From the NCBI GenBank assembly GCA_964630925.1, contig CAZVZK010000015.1, positions 1-64,000 of the forward strand: a DNA stretch of 64,000 bases. Reading direction: 5' to 3'. The position numbers and the translations under genes were made by a program. Shown here in pieces: positions 13,188-21,859 of the stretch (the stretch's first letter is position 1; each line of letters starts with the position of its first letter). The notes below the pieces were generated by a model. That model did no database searches, was not told where the DNA came from, and was given only the letters and a program-made list of their open reading frames with translations. The stretch is from RGDT01 sp964630925. Lineage in GTDB: Bacteria; Planctomycetota; Planctomycetia; Gemmatales; Gemmataceae.

Positions 13188-14090
13188 ATGATCGCCAGCA
13201 AACGGCTCCGGGCGGTGATGACGCGCGCCAACCGCGAGGCGCAGGCGATGAATCATGAATTCATCGGCACCGAACACCTGCTGCTGGGCCTGGTCGCCGA
13301 GGGCGGCGTCGGGTGCGGCGTCCTGCGGGGGCTTGGCGTCGATCCCGGTGACGCCAGGCGGGAGGTGTTGAGGGTCGTGCAGCACGGCCCGGACATGATC
13401 ACGCTGGGCACCCTGCCGCAGACCCCGCGCGCCAAGAAGTGTGTCGAGTACGCCATCGAGGAGGCCGGCCGGGCGGGCCGGGACACGGGCACCGGCGAGC
13501 TGCTGCTGGGGCTGCTGCGGGAGGAGGAGGGGGTCGCCGCCCACATCCTCATGAGTCTGGGGGTGCTCCGCGGCAGGACGCTCGACGACGTGCGGCGGGC
13601 GGTGGAGGTCGAGACGTTGCGGGCGGAGGACGACGCGCCGCCGGACACGCTAAGGATGGGGGCGGATGTGGGCGGGGCTTGGCACCCGGTAGCGTGGTAC
13701 GCCGCATACGGGGCGCTTGTCTCCTCCCCGATGGCGGTGCTCGCCACGTTCCTGTACTGGCCGTACATGGGTTCCGCCGCCGTCGTGATCGCCGGCGGCA
13801 CCATCCTGGCCGTCTGTGTGGCCGGCGGGGCGCTCTTCGGCTGGGATCGCGCTGTCGTCGCGGCGAACCTCCGCTCCCGGACTCTCACCGACCTCGGATC
13901 GGCCTGGTCGGGGGCGTCGTTGGCCGACAAGCGGCGCATCCTGGCGGACGCCATCGCGGCGAAGTTCGGCCCGCTCGACGAGGCGCGGCGCGATTCGATC
14001 CAGAACTACGACCAGCAACGCATCGCCGAGACGGCCCAGCGCCTGCCCGGCGCGGTCAGGATCGAAGACCTTGACGGAGACACGCCATGA
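13188..14090 (+). CDS. membrane-anchored solo Clp-N (ClpA/ClpC N-terminal) domain protein
   Basis: Residues 1-150 are two Clp-N repeats (for example TEHLLLGLVAEGGVG and TGELLLGLLREEEGV), the part of ClpA/ClpC that binds adaptors or substrates. No AAA+ module follows. Instead there are two transmembrane helices (about 180-230) and a short charged C-terminal tail. The family-typical position would be the front of an 800-residue unfoldase, so this is a stand-alone version, probably a docking or adaptor protein at the inner membrane. It overlaps the next gene by ATGA, indicating translational coupling. Confidence 0.85.
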   Translation: MIASKRLRAVMTRANREAQAMNHEFIGTEHLLLGLVAEGGVGCGVLRGLGVDPGDARREVLRVVQHGPDMITLGTLPQTPRAKKCVEYAIEEAGRAGRDTGTGELLLGLLREEEGVAAHILMSLGVLRGRTLDDVRRAVEVETLRAEDDAPPDTLRMGADVGGAWHPVAWYAAYGALVSSPMAVLATFLYWPYMGSAAVVIAGGTILAVCVAGGALFGWDRAVVAANLRSRTLTDLGSAWSGASLADKRRILADAIAAKFGPLDEARRDSIQNYDQQRIAETAQRLPGAVRIEDLDGDTP

Positions 14091-14824
14091 GCGACGGCCG
14101 CCGCACCGAATTGCCGATGGCCTCGGCCAACCTGTCGATGAAGCTCGGCGAGTACAACGTCCGCTTCCGCCTCGACTACCCCGTTGGCCCCGCCGTCACC
14201 GATGACTTCCTCCCGGTGTTCCGCTCCATTACGGACCTCATCGTCCGCGTGTCGGAGCAGGCGGCCCAGGAGGCGGGGCGGGCCGTCTCGTGCCGCAAGG
14301 GCTGCGGCGCGTGCTGCCGCCAGCCGGTGCCCATCTCGCCGTCCGAGGCGCGCGACATCGCCCGGCAGGTCGAGGCGCTCCCCGAGGCGCAACGCGATGC
14401 GGTGCGGGCGCGGTTCGCCGACGCCGTGCGCCGGTTCGACGCCGCCGGGCTGGGTGAGAAACTGCGGCGGCTGGCGGCGCTGGACGAGGCCGAGTATCGG
14501 CCCTTCGCCGTGGACTATTTCCGCGAGAAGATGGCGTGCCCGTTCCTGGAGGACGAGTCCTGCTCGATCCACGCGAACCGTCCGATGGGGTGCCGCGAGT
14601 TCCTGGCGATCTCGCCGGCGGAGAACTGCTCGCTGCCGACGCCGGACGCGGTGGAGACGGTGCCGCTGCCGTCCAGCACGGGCAACGCGGTGCGTCGCCT
14701 GGAGGGCGGCTGGCTGCCGCTGGTGCTGGCGCTGGAGTACGCGGCGGCCAACCCGGAGCCGGCGCCGTCGGCCACGGGCGAGGAGATCCTGAAACAGTTC
14801 CTGCACCTGCTGCCGCGGAGCTGA
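14087..14824 (+). CDS. YkgJ-family cysteine cluster protein
   Basis: 245 residues. The conserved cysteine set is CRKGCGACCRQPVPIS near residue 65, then CPFLEDESCSIHANRP and MGCREF further on, as in the YkgJ (CxxCxxxCC) family thought to bind zinc or an Fe-S cluster. No signal peptide or membrane segment is visible. The start overlaps the Clp-N gene stop (ATGA), and the small membrane-protein genes follow after 5 bases, so it belongs to this operon. The exact role is unknown. Confidence 0.85.
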   Translation: MSDGRRTELPMASANLSMKLGEYNVRFRLDYPVGPAVTDDFLPVFRSITDLIVRVSEQAAQEAGRAVSCRKGCGACCRQPVPISPSEARDIARQVEALPEAQRDAVRARFADAVRRFDAAGLGEKLRRLAALDEAEYRPFAVDYFREKMACPFLEDESCSIHANRPMGCREFLAISPAENCSLPTPDAVETVPLPSSTGNAVRRLEGGWLPLVLALEYAAANPEPAPSATGEEILKQFLHLLPRS

Positions 14825-14829
14825 GGGCG

Positions 14830-15408
14830 ATGAGACGGTATCGCGGACGGTGGCGGCCCGTCGTGTGGGGCTTCGGGCTGGGGTGCCTGGCCGGGGCGGT
14901 GATCGCGGTGCCGCTCCTGGTGTGGTTCGCGGCGCCGGTCCCGGGCGGGGCGGGCCGGCTGGCGAGGTGGGACGTGGGACGCGGGGTCATGTTCCTGCCG
15001 CTGGTCTTCCTCGGCGGGGCGGCGGGCTTCTCGGCGGCCAAGATCGCCACGAGCCTGCCGGACACGCGGCGGCGCTACGCGCGGTATGGTATCTGGTGGG
15101 TGGCGGGCTGCTACGCGCTGGCGGCGCTGGCCGTCGGCGTGCTGTACGTCGCGGCGGTGACGTCCGGCTGGCGGCTCGACCTGAACGTGTGGGAGCCGGC
15201 GGGGCTGCTCTTCGCGGCGGCGACGTTCCTGGCGGTGATGGGCTTCCTCATCATCGCCAACGCGACGGAGGCGGAGGAGGAGCGTGAGCAGCAGGCGATC
15301 AACATCCGGCTGCTGGGGCATGGCAGGGCGGAGGCCGATCCGCCGCCACGCGAGGGCGGCGATGGGATCAAGGCGGCCGGGGGGCTGGCGGAGGGGCGTG
15401 AGCCATGA
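14830..15408 (+). CDS. four-helix membrane protein, unknown function
   Basis: ATG 14830 lies 5 bases after the preceding stop. About 192 residues with four hydrophobic helices (near 10-36, 50-75, 90-115 and 125-150), then a charged tail containing EAEEEREQQ. It overlaps the next gene by ATGA. It is probably related in layout to the next three genes: two or four helices and a hydrophilic tail. No domain recognised. Confidence 0.75.
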   Translation: MRRYRGRWRPVVWGFGLGCLAGAVIAVPLLVWFAAPVPGGAGRLARWDVGRGVMFLPLVFLGGAAGFSAAKIATSLPDTRRRYARYGIWWVAGCYALAALAVGVLYVAAVTSGWRLDLNVWEPAGLLFAAATFLAVMGFLIIANATEAEEEREQQAINIRLLGHGRAEADPPPREGGDGIKAAGGLAEGREP

Positions 15409-15941
15409 AGGAGGTCGGCGGGCGCGGAGTGGTCTTCATCCTGAGCGGCCTCATCGGCGGGCTGCTGGGGGTGCTTGCCCGCGCCTCAACTGCCTGGGCG
15501 GGGTACACGTCGCCTCCAGATGACCCATTCATCGGCCCGGACAAGGTCAGCTATGTGTTCATCGTCTTAGGCTTAGGGTGGATCTTCGGCGCTGGGCTCG
15601 CTGCGTGTACGGCGAGGTTCGTCATGACGTTGCCGACCGGCCGTCGGCTAATGATGTACTGTGCTGCCTGGGGGGCTGCGGTCGGAATGGCCGTCACCCT
15701 CGCGCTCGTGGCGTCGATCCTTTGGAGAGATGGCTGGCAGGCGAATTCCTTGCGGATGTTTCTTGAGGCCGGCGGGATCATGGTGTTCCTGACGACGTGG
15801 GGGGCCCTGACCTGGGGCGATTTTCTCGCCGCTGGGGCCGAGAGGCGGGCTGGGCGGGCGGCGTACCTGACGGGGCCGGCAGCCCCGGCGAGTGACGGGG
15901 TCCGCCGGCGAGGCGACGGAGTTGAGGGCGCGGACGCATGA
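15405..15941 (+). CDS. four-helix membrane protein, unknown function
   Basis: 178 residues with four hydrophobic segments. It begins MKEVGGRG, nearly the same as the gene at 16525 (MKDVGGRG), suggesting tandem duplication. The middle of the gene (about 15540-15760) is visibly less GC-rich than its neighbours. Coupled by ATGA overlaps at both ends. Function unknown. Confidence 0.72.
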   Translation: MKEVGGRGVVFILSGLIGGLLGVLARASTAWAGYTSPPDDPFIGPDKVSYVFIVLGLGWIFGAGLAACTARFVMTLPTGRRLMMYCAAWGAAVGMAVTLALVASILWRDGWQANSLRMFLEAGGIMVFLTTWGALTWGDFLAAGAERRAGRAAYLTGPAAPASDGVRRRGDGVEGADA

Positions 15942-16528
15942 GGAGCGACGACCAGAGGATCTGGTCCTACTTGCCGGGCGGGCTGCTGGGCGGCGTGGTC
16001 GGTGTCGTGGCCGGCGTGCTGGGCGGGGTGCCGACGTTCACCTTCATCGACTTCCTTCTGCCGGGGCAGTTCGCGCCGACCCTGCTGCACGCGACGATGC
16101 TGGGGGCGTTCGTCGGCGGGGCGGCGGGGGTGCCGCTGGGCGTCGGCGTCTGGCTGTACCGCCGGACCCCGCGAGAGTACCACGCGCTGTTGACGCGGAA
16201 CGTGGCGGTGGCGGCGGCGGGCGGGGCGATGACGGCGGCGGTCTTCTCCGTGGTGATCCTGTTGTCGGGCAAGGCCATCGCGTTCGGCCTGGCGCAGACG
16301 GGGGTGTCGCTGGTGCTGGGCCTGGCGGGCGGCGCGCTGGTGGGGCTGTCCGAGGGCGACAAGGCCGTCGAGGCGCGCGAGATGCGCGAGCTGGAGGAGG
16401 CCGCCGGCCGCGACGAGGTGGAGGAGGCGGCGGAGGAGAAGTTCGTCGCGCCCGCGCCCGACGTGCGTTTCACCAACACGCCGCGGCGCCCGATCGACCC
16501 TCGGGATCTGGAGGATCACGACGGATGA
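15938..16528 (+). CDS. four-helix membrane protein with hydrophilic C-terminal tail
   Basis: 196 residues. Four glycine-rich hydrophobic segments (about 12-40, 48-72, 88-110 and 115-135) are followed by an acidic tail rich in Glu and Ala that ends in a Pro/Arg-rich stretch. Coupled by ATGA overlaps to the genes on either side. No known family recognised. Confidence 0.75.
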   Translation: MRSDDQRIWSYLPGGLLGGVVGVVAGVLGGVPTFTFIDFLLPGQFAPTLLHATMLGAFVGGAAGVPLGVGVWLYRRTPREYHALLTRNVAVAAAGGAMTAAVFSVVILLSGKAIAFGLAQTGVSLVLGLAGGALVGLSEGDKAVEAREMRELEEAAGRDEVEEAAEEKFVAPAPDVRFTNTPRRPIDPRDLEDHDG

Positions 16529-16848
16529 AGGACGTCGGCGGGCGTGGGTGGTGGCTGTCGGGGGGCTGGCTCCTCGGGGTGCTGGCGTGCGTCACGGTGG
16601 CCATCCCCGTCGGCCTGCTGGAGGCCGGCGCCGGGCCGTCGGTGGACTGGACGCGGGCCATCGTCCCCGTCGGGCTGATGATCTCGACGGGCGGCATCCT
16701 GGGGGTTGGACGAGGGGCGGATGGCCGAGGCGGCGCGGCGCCTGCCGGAGGCGGCGTCGCTGGAGGAGCTGGGTGGGCGACGGGGGTCTGGGGGCGTCTC
16801 GCCCCCAGCTTGAAGCGCGGGCCTGGGGGCGTCTCGCCCCCAGCTTGA
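16525..16848 (+). CDS. small membrane protein, probably frameshifted
   Basis: Begins MKDVGGRG with two hydrophobic helices, like the gene at 15405. After GGILG the frame turns into low-complexity Gly/Ala. Removing one G from the GGGGG run near 16698-16702 gives a coding-like continuation, LDEGRMAEAARRLPEAASLE, ending at TGA 16811-16813. The end of either frame lies inside a hairpin repeat (copy at 16788-16821), so the natural C-terminus may already have been lost. Either a sequencing slip or a decaying last gene of the operon. Confidence 0.5.
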   Translation: MKDVGGRGWWLSGGWLLGVLACVTVAIPVGLLEAGAGPSVDWTRAIVPVGLMISTGGILGVGRGADGRGGAAPAGGGVAGGAGWATGVWGRLAPSLKRGPGGVSPPA

Positions 16849-17068
16849 AGCGCGGGTCTGTGGGCGTCCCGCCCAATGGCACTGGAGCTCGGAAGCTTGA
16901 TGCGAGCGGCCGGGCATGATCCCGCCGTGCGGTGCAGACACGGCACGCTGACGCCGTGCCGCTCGCCCCGAGCTCAAGTGCGATCGGGCGTCTCGCCCGG
17001 GCGTCAGGCGCGGAAGCCCCCGGAGTGATCGCACGCCACGTTACTGTCTCCGGGGGCTCACGCCCCCG
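16788..17068. repeat. cluster of GC hairpin repeats between convergent genes
   Basis: Two near-identical tandem 34-base units (16788-16821 and 16823-16856) each contain the palindrome GGGGGCGTCTCGCCCCC followed by AGCTTGAAGCGCGGG. A degenerate third copy lies at 16858-16875 and a further CGGGCG-TCT-CGCCCG hairpin at 16985-16999. An 11-base perfect inverted repeat (AGCCCCCGGAG, 17015-17025; CTCCGGGGGCT, 17048-17058) and a CGGGGGC-TCAC-GCCCCCG hairpin (17051-17068) complete it. It may terminate transcription from both sides, or be a small mobile-type repeat. No gene is visible in 16849-17083. Confidence 0.75.
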
Positions 17069-17083
17069 GCTCGCCAACAGGCG

Positions 17084-19504
17084 TCACTCCGACGCCCACC
17101 CGAAGGCATCATCGCCCCACAGCGCCCGGTGACGCACACGCTCGCCCGAGATCACCGCGAACACGGCGTCCGCGGCCTCGCGCCGCGCGATGGCCACCTC
17201 GGCGTTGAACGGCACCGCCTCGCGCCCCGCCACACGCCCGCCCTGCTCCGCGAGCGCCGACGCCGTCAGCGACCCCACGGTCAGCGACGGCAGCACGAAC
17301 GCCGCCGCGCCGGGCGACGGCGTGGCGGCCACGGGGGGCATCGCCACCTCGACGGCGCCGTCGGCGTCCAGCGCCCGGGCCGAGGCCGACGCCGCCGCGG
17401 TGACGGACAGCGACCACCCGAGCAGCGTGCCCGTGTCGTAGCGGGCGCCGTCGTAGACGTAGAGCCTCCAGGTGCCCTGCGACGACTTGTTGTTGTACGC
17501 CGACAGCGCCGCGTCCGGGCGGTACGTCCCGCTGAACGGCGCCGCCCCGGCGCTGATCGCCGTCGCGGCCTGGTCGTCGAACGTCGTGTTGGTGTAGTTG
17601 TCGCCCGAGCCGCCCCGGTAGTTCGACAGGTTGACCCGCGTCCCGTCCGGGCCGACGAGGTAGATCTGGAGGTCGCTGTCGTAGGTGTGCTTGATGTTCA
17701 CCTTCACGTTCACGTCGGCGATCGTCACGCCCTGCCCGACGGTGATCGCCGTCGAGGCCGTGGCGAAGTCCTTGATGGCCGCCTGCGTCGTGCTGGTGTA
17801 CGTGGTCTGCCCCACCACGGAGAACGTCACGCGGAGGTAGTCACCCGCCTCGCCCGCCGTGCCGTTCTGGTTCTGGTCCATCTGGCGGCCCGCCGTGTCG
17901 CGCACGTCCGGGCCGATGTCCAGCCGGTAACTCCCGGCCGCCGCCTGCGCCGCGAACTTCACGTCGAACTGCGTGTTGTTCGTGCCGGCCACGGCCGCCA
18001 CCGACGTGGCGCTGATGGCGCCGTTCGGCCCGACGAAGTTGGTCACGTCGGCGAGCGTGAACGTGGCGGGGTCGACGGCCTTGTTGAACGTCACACGCAC
18101 GCTCGTCGGGGCCGAGCCGGAATTCGGCGTGGCGCTGACCACGCGGGGCGCCGTCACCGCGTTGGCGGCGGCGGCCACGGCCTTCGCCACGTTGAGCCGC
18201 CCGCCCGTGGCCACCTTGCCAGACAGGCCCGACACGGTATCGACGTTCTGCAGCACGCGCGAGATGACCGTCGAGTAGCTCTGCGTCGTGTCGGCGCTCC
18301 ACACCAGCGCCAGGGCGCCGGTGACGTGTGGCGTCGCCATCGACGTGCCGCTCAGGGAGCCGTACCTGTTATTCGGCAGGGTGCTGTAGATGCCGGAGCC
18401 GGGGGCGGCCAGATCGACCTGCGTCGCCCCGTAGTTGGAGAACGACGAGAGCAGGTCCTTGTGGTCGGTGGAGGCGACGGCGACGACGTTGTCGGCGGAG
18501 TAGTTCGACGGGTAGTTGGCCGTCGTGTCGTTGTTGGTGGCGCTGTTGCCGGCCGCCGCCACGAAGACGTGCCCCGCCGAGCGGGCGTTGTTGATCGCCG
18601 TGTTCATCGCCGAGCTGTACCCGCCGCCGCCCCAGCTGTTGTTGCTGAGCTGCATGCCCTTGGCGACGGCGTAGTTGAGGGCGTCGAGCGCCCCCGCCGT
18701 GCTGCCCGAGCCGTTGGCCGCCAGGAACTTCAGCGCCGCCATCCGCACGTTCCAGGCGACGCCGGCCACCCCGCGGCCGTTGTTGGCCATCGCGCCGATG
18801 GTGCCGGCGACGTGCGTGCCGTGCTGGTTGTCGTCGAGGGGGTCGTTGTCGTTGTTGACGAAGTCCCAGCCGATCAGGTCGTTCAGCTTCCCGTTGTTGT
18901 CCTCGTCGAGGCCGTTCTCCCAGCGAGAGTCGTTCAATAGGTCGCCGGCGTCGATGTAGCCGTTGCTGTTCAGGTCGCTGACCTTCGTCGAGTTGGCGGA
19001 GGCGTTCAGGTCGTGGAAGGTGATGATGCCGTCGGAGTTGGTGTCCACCACGCCCAGCGCCGTGGGGATCTCGCCCTGGTTCAGCCAGATGTTCAGGTAC
19101 AGGTCGGGGTGGCGGTAGTCGATGCCGGTGTCGATGATCCCGACGGCGATCTTGAGAGACCCCGTGGTGGTGTCCCAGGCCTGGTCGGCGTCGATGTCGG
19201 CGTCGCTCGTCCCGCCCGTCTGCCCCGTGTTGCTGAGCGAGTACTGCGAGGCGAATGACGTGTCGTTGGGGAGCACGCTCACCGACACCACCTGCGCCCG
19301 CTCGACGGCGGCGATGGAGGCGTCCTTGCCGTAGGCGGCGATGGCGTCGTCCGCCGACTGCCCCTCGGCGAGCTTGACCGTGGAGACCTGGCCGGTGACG
19401 CTGGTGAGCAGGAGCTGGTCGGGCACGATGCTGGCGGCGAGGACGCACCGCTCTTCCAGGGCTTCGACGCGGAGGGTGATGGGGCGGCGTTGAGTCCGAT
19501 TCAT
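17084..19504 (-). CDS. secreted subtilisin-like serine protease (S8) with P domain
   Basis: ATG 19504 is preceded by GAGGAG about 12 bases upstream. The N-terminus has the planctomycete export-type motif VEALEERCVLAA. The catalytic triad is Asp125 (GIIDTGID), His228 (HGTHVAG) and Ser388 (GTSMATPH). Between Asp and His the catalytic domain carries EF-hand-like calcium loops, DTNSDGIITFHD and DLNSNGYIDAGD, as in dockerin repeats. After the protease come an Ig-like region (about 430-530) and a proprotein-convertase P domain (about 560-690, with TYDSDLQIYLVGPDGT), then a tail of about 100 residues. It should be a calcium-stabilised extracellular protease. It runs convergent to the small-membrane-protein operon. 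Confidence 0.93.
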   Translation of the reverse strand: MNRTQRRPITLRVEALEERCVLAASIVPDQLLLTSVTGQVSTVKLAEGQSADDAIAAYGKDASIAAVERAQVVSVSVLPNDTSFASQYSLSNTGQTGGTSDADIDADQAWDTTTGSLKIAVGIIDTGIDYRHPDLYLNIWLNQGEIPTALGVVDTNSDGIITFHDLNASANSTKVSDLNSNGYIDAGDLLNDSRWENGLDEDNNGKLNDLIGWDFVNNDNDPLDDNQHGTHVAGTIGAMANNGRGVAGVAWNVRMAALKFLAANGSGSTAGALDALNYAVAKGMQLSNNSWGGGGYSSAMNTAINNARSAGHVFVAAAGNSATNNDTTANYPSNYSADNVVAVASTDHKDLLSSFSNYGATQVDLAAPGSGIYSTLPNNRYGSLSGTSMATPHVTGALALVWSADTTQSYSTVISRVLQNVDTVSGLSGKVATGGRLNVAKAVAAAANAVTAPRVVSATPNSGSAPTSVRVTFNKAVDPATFTLADVTNFVGPNGAISATSVAAVAGTNNTQFDVKFAAQAAAGSYRLDIGPDVRDTAGRQMDQNQNGTAGEAGDYLRVTFSVVGQTTYTSTTQAAIKDFATASTAITVGQGVTIADVNVKVNIKHTYDSDLQIYLVGPDGTRVNLSNYRGGSGDNYTNTTFDDQAATAISAGAAPFSGTYRPDAALSAYNNKSSQGTWRLYVYDGARYDTGTLLGWSLSVTAAASASARALDADGAVEVAMPPVAATPSPGAAAFVLPSLTVGSLTASALAEQGGRVAGREAVPFNAEVAIARREAADAVFAVISGERVRHRALWGDDAFGWASE

Positions 19505-19644
19505 GCGGTGCAAACTCCTCTTGCCCACCAGGGGGGGGGCCTGGCGGGCGGTGCAAATGACGATGTGTGGATGTGAGTCGGCGGGACGGGATGGGCCGCC
19601 GATATGCAATATAGCGGAAATAATGGCCCCAAGCGGACATTCTT
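19505..19644 (-). promoter_or_regulatory. AT-rich leader upstream of the subtilase
   Basis: This 140-base gap holds the only clearly AT-rich patch nearby (about 19600-19625), with TATATT and GCATAT reading on the minus strand, suitable for a -10 box. No convincing -35 at standard spacing was found. It is a likely promoter zone for the subtilase, which would be transcribed separately from the upstream gene. Confidence 0.35.
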
Positions 19645-20682
19645 TCATGAATTCTCGGGCCGCCTGAGCGGGCCGAGGGCCGCCTCCTCGACGGCCGGAT
19701 TCTCGAACCGTACGGCGGCCACGCCGCGCCACGGCGAATGGTGCCGCACCCGCACCGGCAGACTCCCGCCTCGGCGCAGCCCCACGGGCGTGCCGAGAAC
19801 CATCCCGAGCAGCAGGCCGGCCATACCCCACCACGGCGAGAGGATGCAGCCGAGGAGCGCCCCCAGCCCGCCCCCGGTGAGGAGGCCCAATACGCCGCCG
19901 AGGGCGGCACCCCGGCCCAGGCGATCCCGGCATCGTCCGCACAGTTGGACCTCCAGCGGCCCGGAAGGCACCGACGCCTCGGGTGTCCCGCCACACTTCG
20001 AGCAACAGTCCGGCAGACGAAGGAGCGCCAGGGGGACCACGTTCCACGCCCCCGGCGGAGGTGTCGGCACCGGCCCGAGGGGGGCGTCGCCGCCGAGGCG
20101 GTTGCCGAGCAGGAGGAGCAATTCGGCGATGTCGGCGGGGGCGATCTCGTACCGGCCCGGCAGCAGGGCTTCACCCGGACCGGCCAGCTCCCATTGCGGG
20201 CCGCGCGCCTCCTCGCCGCGAGCCACCGCACGGCCCCGGTGGCGTAGCTCGATCAGGCCGACGGACGCGGCATCGACGGGGACGACGAGGCCCCAGCGTC
20301 CTGGCCACTCCTCGCGGACCACGAGACGCTGCGAGCGGAACACCGCCCACGGCACCCACACTGTCGAGCCGTGGTGGATCACCTCGGCCCCTCCTGGCCG
20401 CAGGACGAGCCGGTGCCCGCGTGCCAGGAGCCACCACACGGCGAAGAACAGCGCCGCCGCCGCCGCTGCCAGCCCCAAGGAGAGCGTGCGGTAGTCGATG
20501 CGTTCCAGGCCGATGGCGTTGTACGGCAGCATGACGCCGGGGACAGCCAGGAGGAGGGCGATCCAGCCGAGGGGGGGCGGGCCGATCTCCAGCGGCGCCT
20601 CGGCGAGGTAGCCCTCGGGGTCCTCCAGGAGGCGGGGCAGGTCGGGCAGGGCGGCGGCGAGCGGCCTTCCGGTCCTCAACAT
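19645..20682 (-). CDS. membrane protein with zinc-ribbon-like CxxC pairs
   Basis: ATG 20682 is used; an in-frame GTG at 20712 is possible. Two membrane helices near residues 45-95 are followed by a PH-like soluble region (RLVLRPGGAEVIHHGSTVW). A CCSKCGG / LCGRCRD pair follows (probable zinc site), then glycine-rich hydrophobic helices and a short tail. I do not recognise a family. It is divergent from the methyltransferase gene. Confidence 0.7.
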   Translation of the reverse strand: MLRTGRPLAAALPDLPRLLEDPEGYLAEAPLEIGPPPLGWIALLLAVPGVMLPYNAIGLERIDYRTLSLGLAAAAAALFFAVWWLLARGHRLVLRPGGAEVIHHGSTVWVPWAVFRSQRLVVREEWPGRWGLVVPVDAASVGLIELRHRGRAVARGEEARGPQWELAGPGEALLPGRYEIAPADIAELLLLLGNRLGGDAPLGPVPTPPPGAWNVVPLALLRLPDCCSKCGGTPEASVPSGPLEVQLCGRCRDRLGRGAALGGVLGLLTGGGLGALLGCILSPWWGMAGLLLGMVLGTPVGLRRGGSLPVRVRHHSPWRGVAAVRFENPAVEEAALGPLRRPENS

Positions 20683-20742
20683 CCCATTTGTCCCATCGCC
20701 TAGAATGCCCACGGGCCACCATCATGCTACGAGGGCGGGACG

Positions 20743-21855
20743 TTGGAGCTGTATTTCGCGACCTGCGCGCGGGGGCTGGAGCCGATCCTCGCGAATGAGC
20801 TGCGTGCCATCGGCGCGTCCGACGTGAAGCCGGGCCGGGGCGGCGTCACCTTCGCCGGCCCGCGCGCCGTCCTGTACAAGGCCAACCTCTGGCTGCGGAC
20901 GGCCGTGCGCGTCCTGTGGCCGGTGCTGGAGGCCGACGTCCCCTCGACGGATGCCCTCTACGAGGCGGTGCAGACGATTGACTGGTCGCGGTACATGACG
21001 CCGGACCACACCCTCGCGGTGGACAGCAACGTCCGCGACTCGGCGATCACCCACTCGAAGTTCGCCGCCCTGCGCGTCAAGGACGCCATCTGCGACCAGT
21101 TCGTCGCCAAGTGCGGGCGCAGGCCCAGCGTGGACGTCGAGACGCCGATGATCGCCCTGAACCTGCACCTGCATGCCGACCACGCCGTCCTGAGCCTCGA
21201 CAGCTCGTGCGACTCCCTGCACCGCCGCGGCTACCGCCCGATCCTGCTGAAGGCGCCGATCAACGAGGCGCTCGCGGCGGCGCTGATCCTGCGGACGGGC
21301 TGGGACGGCTCGACGGCGTTCGCCGACCCGATGTGCGGCTCGGGGACGCTACCCATCGAGGCGGCGTGGATCGCCACGCGCCGCCCGCCGGGCCTGACGC
21401 GGAAGCGATTCGGCTTCATGGGGTGGATGGACCACGACGCCGGGGAGTGGGTCGAATTGCGCGACGAGGCGCGTCGGGGTGTGCTGAAGTCGCTGCCGGC
21501 GCCGGTGATCGGGAGCGACGCGCGTGCCGACGCCGTGGCGCATGCGGGGCAGAACGCGCGGGCGGCGGGGATCGGCCATCTGGTGAAGTTTACGCGGGCG
21601 GACGTGGCCGACGTGAAACTGCCGGAGGGGCCGGGGGTGGTGATCTGCAACCCGCCGTACGGCGAGCGGATCGGCGAGGAGCGCGAGCTGTTCCCGCTGT
21701 ATCGGGCCATAAGCGCCCTGAGCCGGCGTTCGCCGGGGTGGGCGGTGTGGGTGTTCACGGGCAACGCGCACCTGGCGGCGGCGCTGGGCGACGTGGCGGA
21801 GGAGGTGCGGCTGTACAACGGCCGCATCCCGTGCGCGTTCCTGCGGCTGGCGTGA
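20743..21855 (+). CDS. THUMP-domain class I SAM-dependent RNA methyltransferase (RlmL/YpsC type)
   Basis: TTG 20743 is taken as the start, with GAGGG about 9 bases upstream. The first 160 residues are a THUMP RNA-binding domain with the usual MELYFATCARGLEPIL opening. The methyltransferase half has DPMCGSGTLPIEAA (SAM loop) and NPPYGERIG (motif IV, catalytic for N2-guanine methylation). At 370 residues it matches the single-domain bacterial relatives (YpsC size) of E. coli RlmL, which methylates 23S rRNA G2445. Substrate assignment is by family only. Convergent with the DUF4435 gene, 4 bases away. Confidence 0.9.
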   Translation: MELYFATCARGLEPILANELRAIGASDVKPGRGGVTFAGPRAVLYKANLWLRTAVRVLWPVLEADVPSTDALYEAVQTIDWSRYMTPDHTLAVDSNVRDSAITHSKFAALRVKDAICDQFVAKCGRRPSVDVETPMIALNLHLHADHAVLSLDSSCDSLHRRGYRPILLKAPINEALAAALILRTGWDGSTAFADPMCGSGTLPIEAAWIATRRPPGLTRKRFGFMGWMDHDAGEWVELRDEARRGVLKSLPAPVIGSDARADAVAHAGQNARAAGIGHLVKFTRADVADVKLPEGPGVVICNPPYGERIGEERELFPLYRAISALSRRSPGWAVWVFTGNAHLAAALGDVAEEVRLYNGRIPCAFLRLA

Positions 21856-21859
21856 GCCA

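Noticed and set aside
9000..13544. 1514-codon open frame on the minus strand
   Set aside because: It lies fully opposite the S9 peptidase and neighbours, is low-complexity Arg/His/Leu and has no domain. GC-rich third positions keep the antisense frame open.
17129..18940. 603-codon open frame on the plus strand
   Set aside because: Antisense to the subtilase, Arg/Val-rich, without a ribosome site or domain.
20688..20706. Promoter for the methyltransferase using TAGAAT at 20701
   Set aside because: No -35 box at acceptable spacing; TTGTCC lies only 7 bases upstream.
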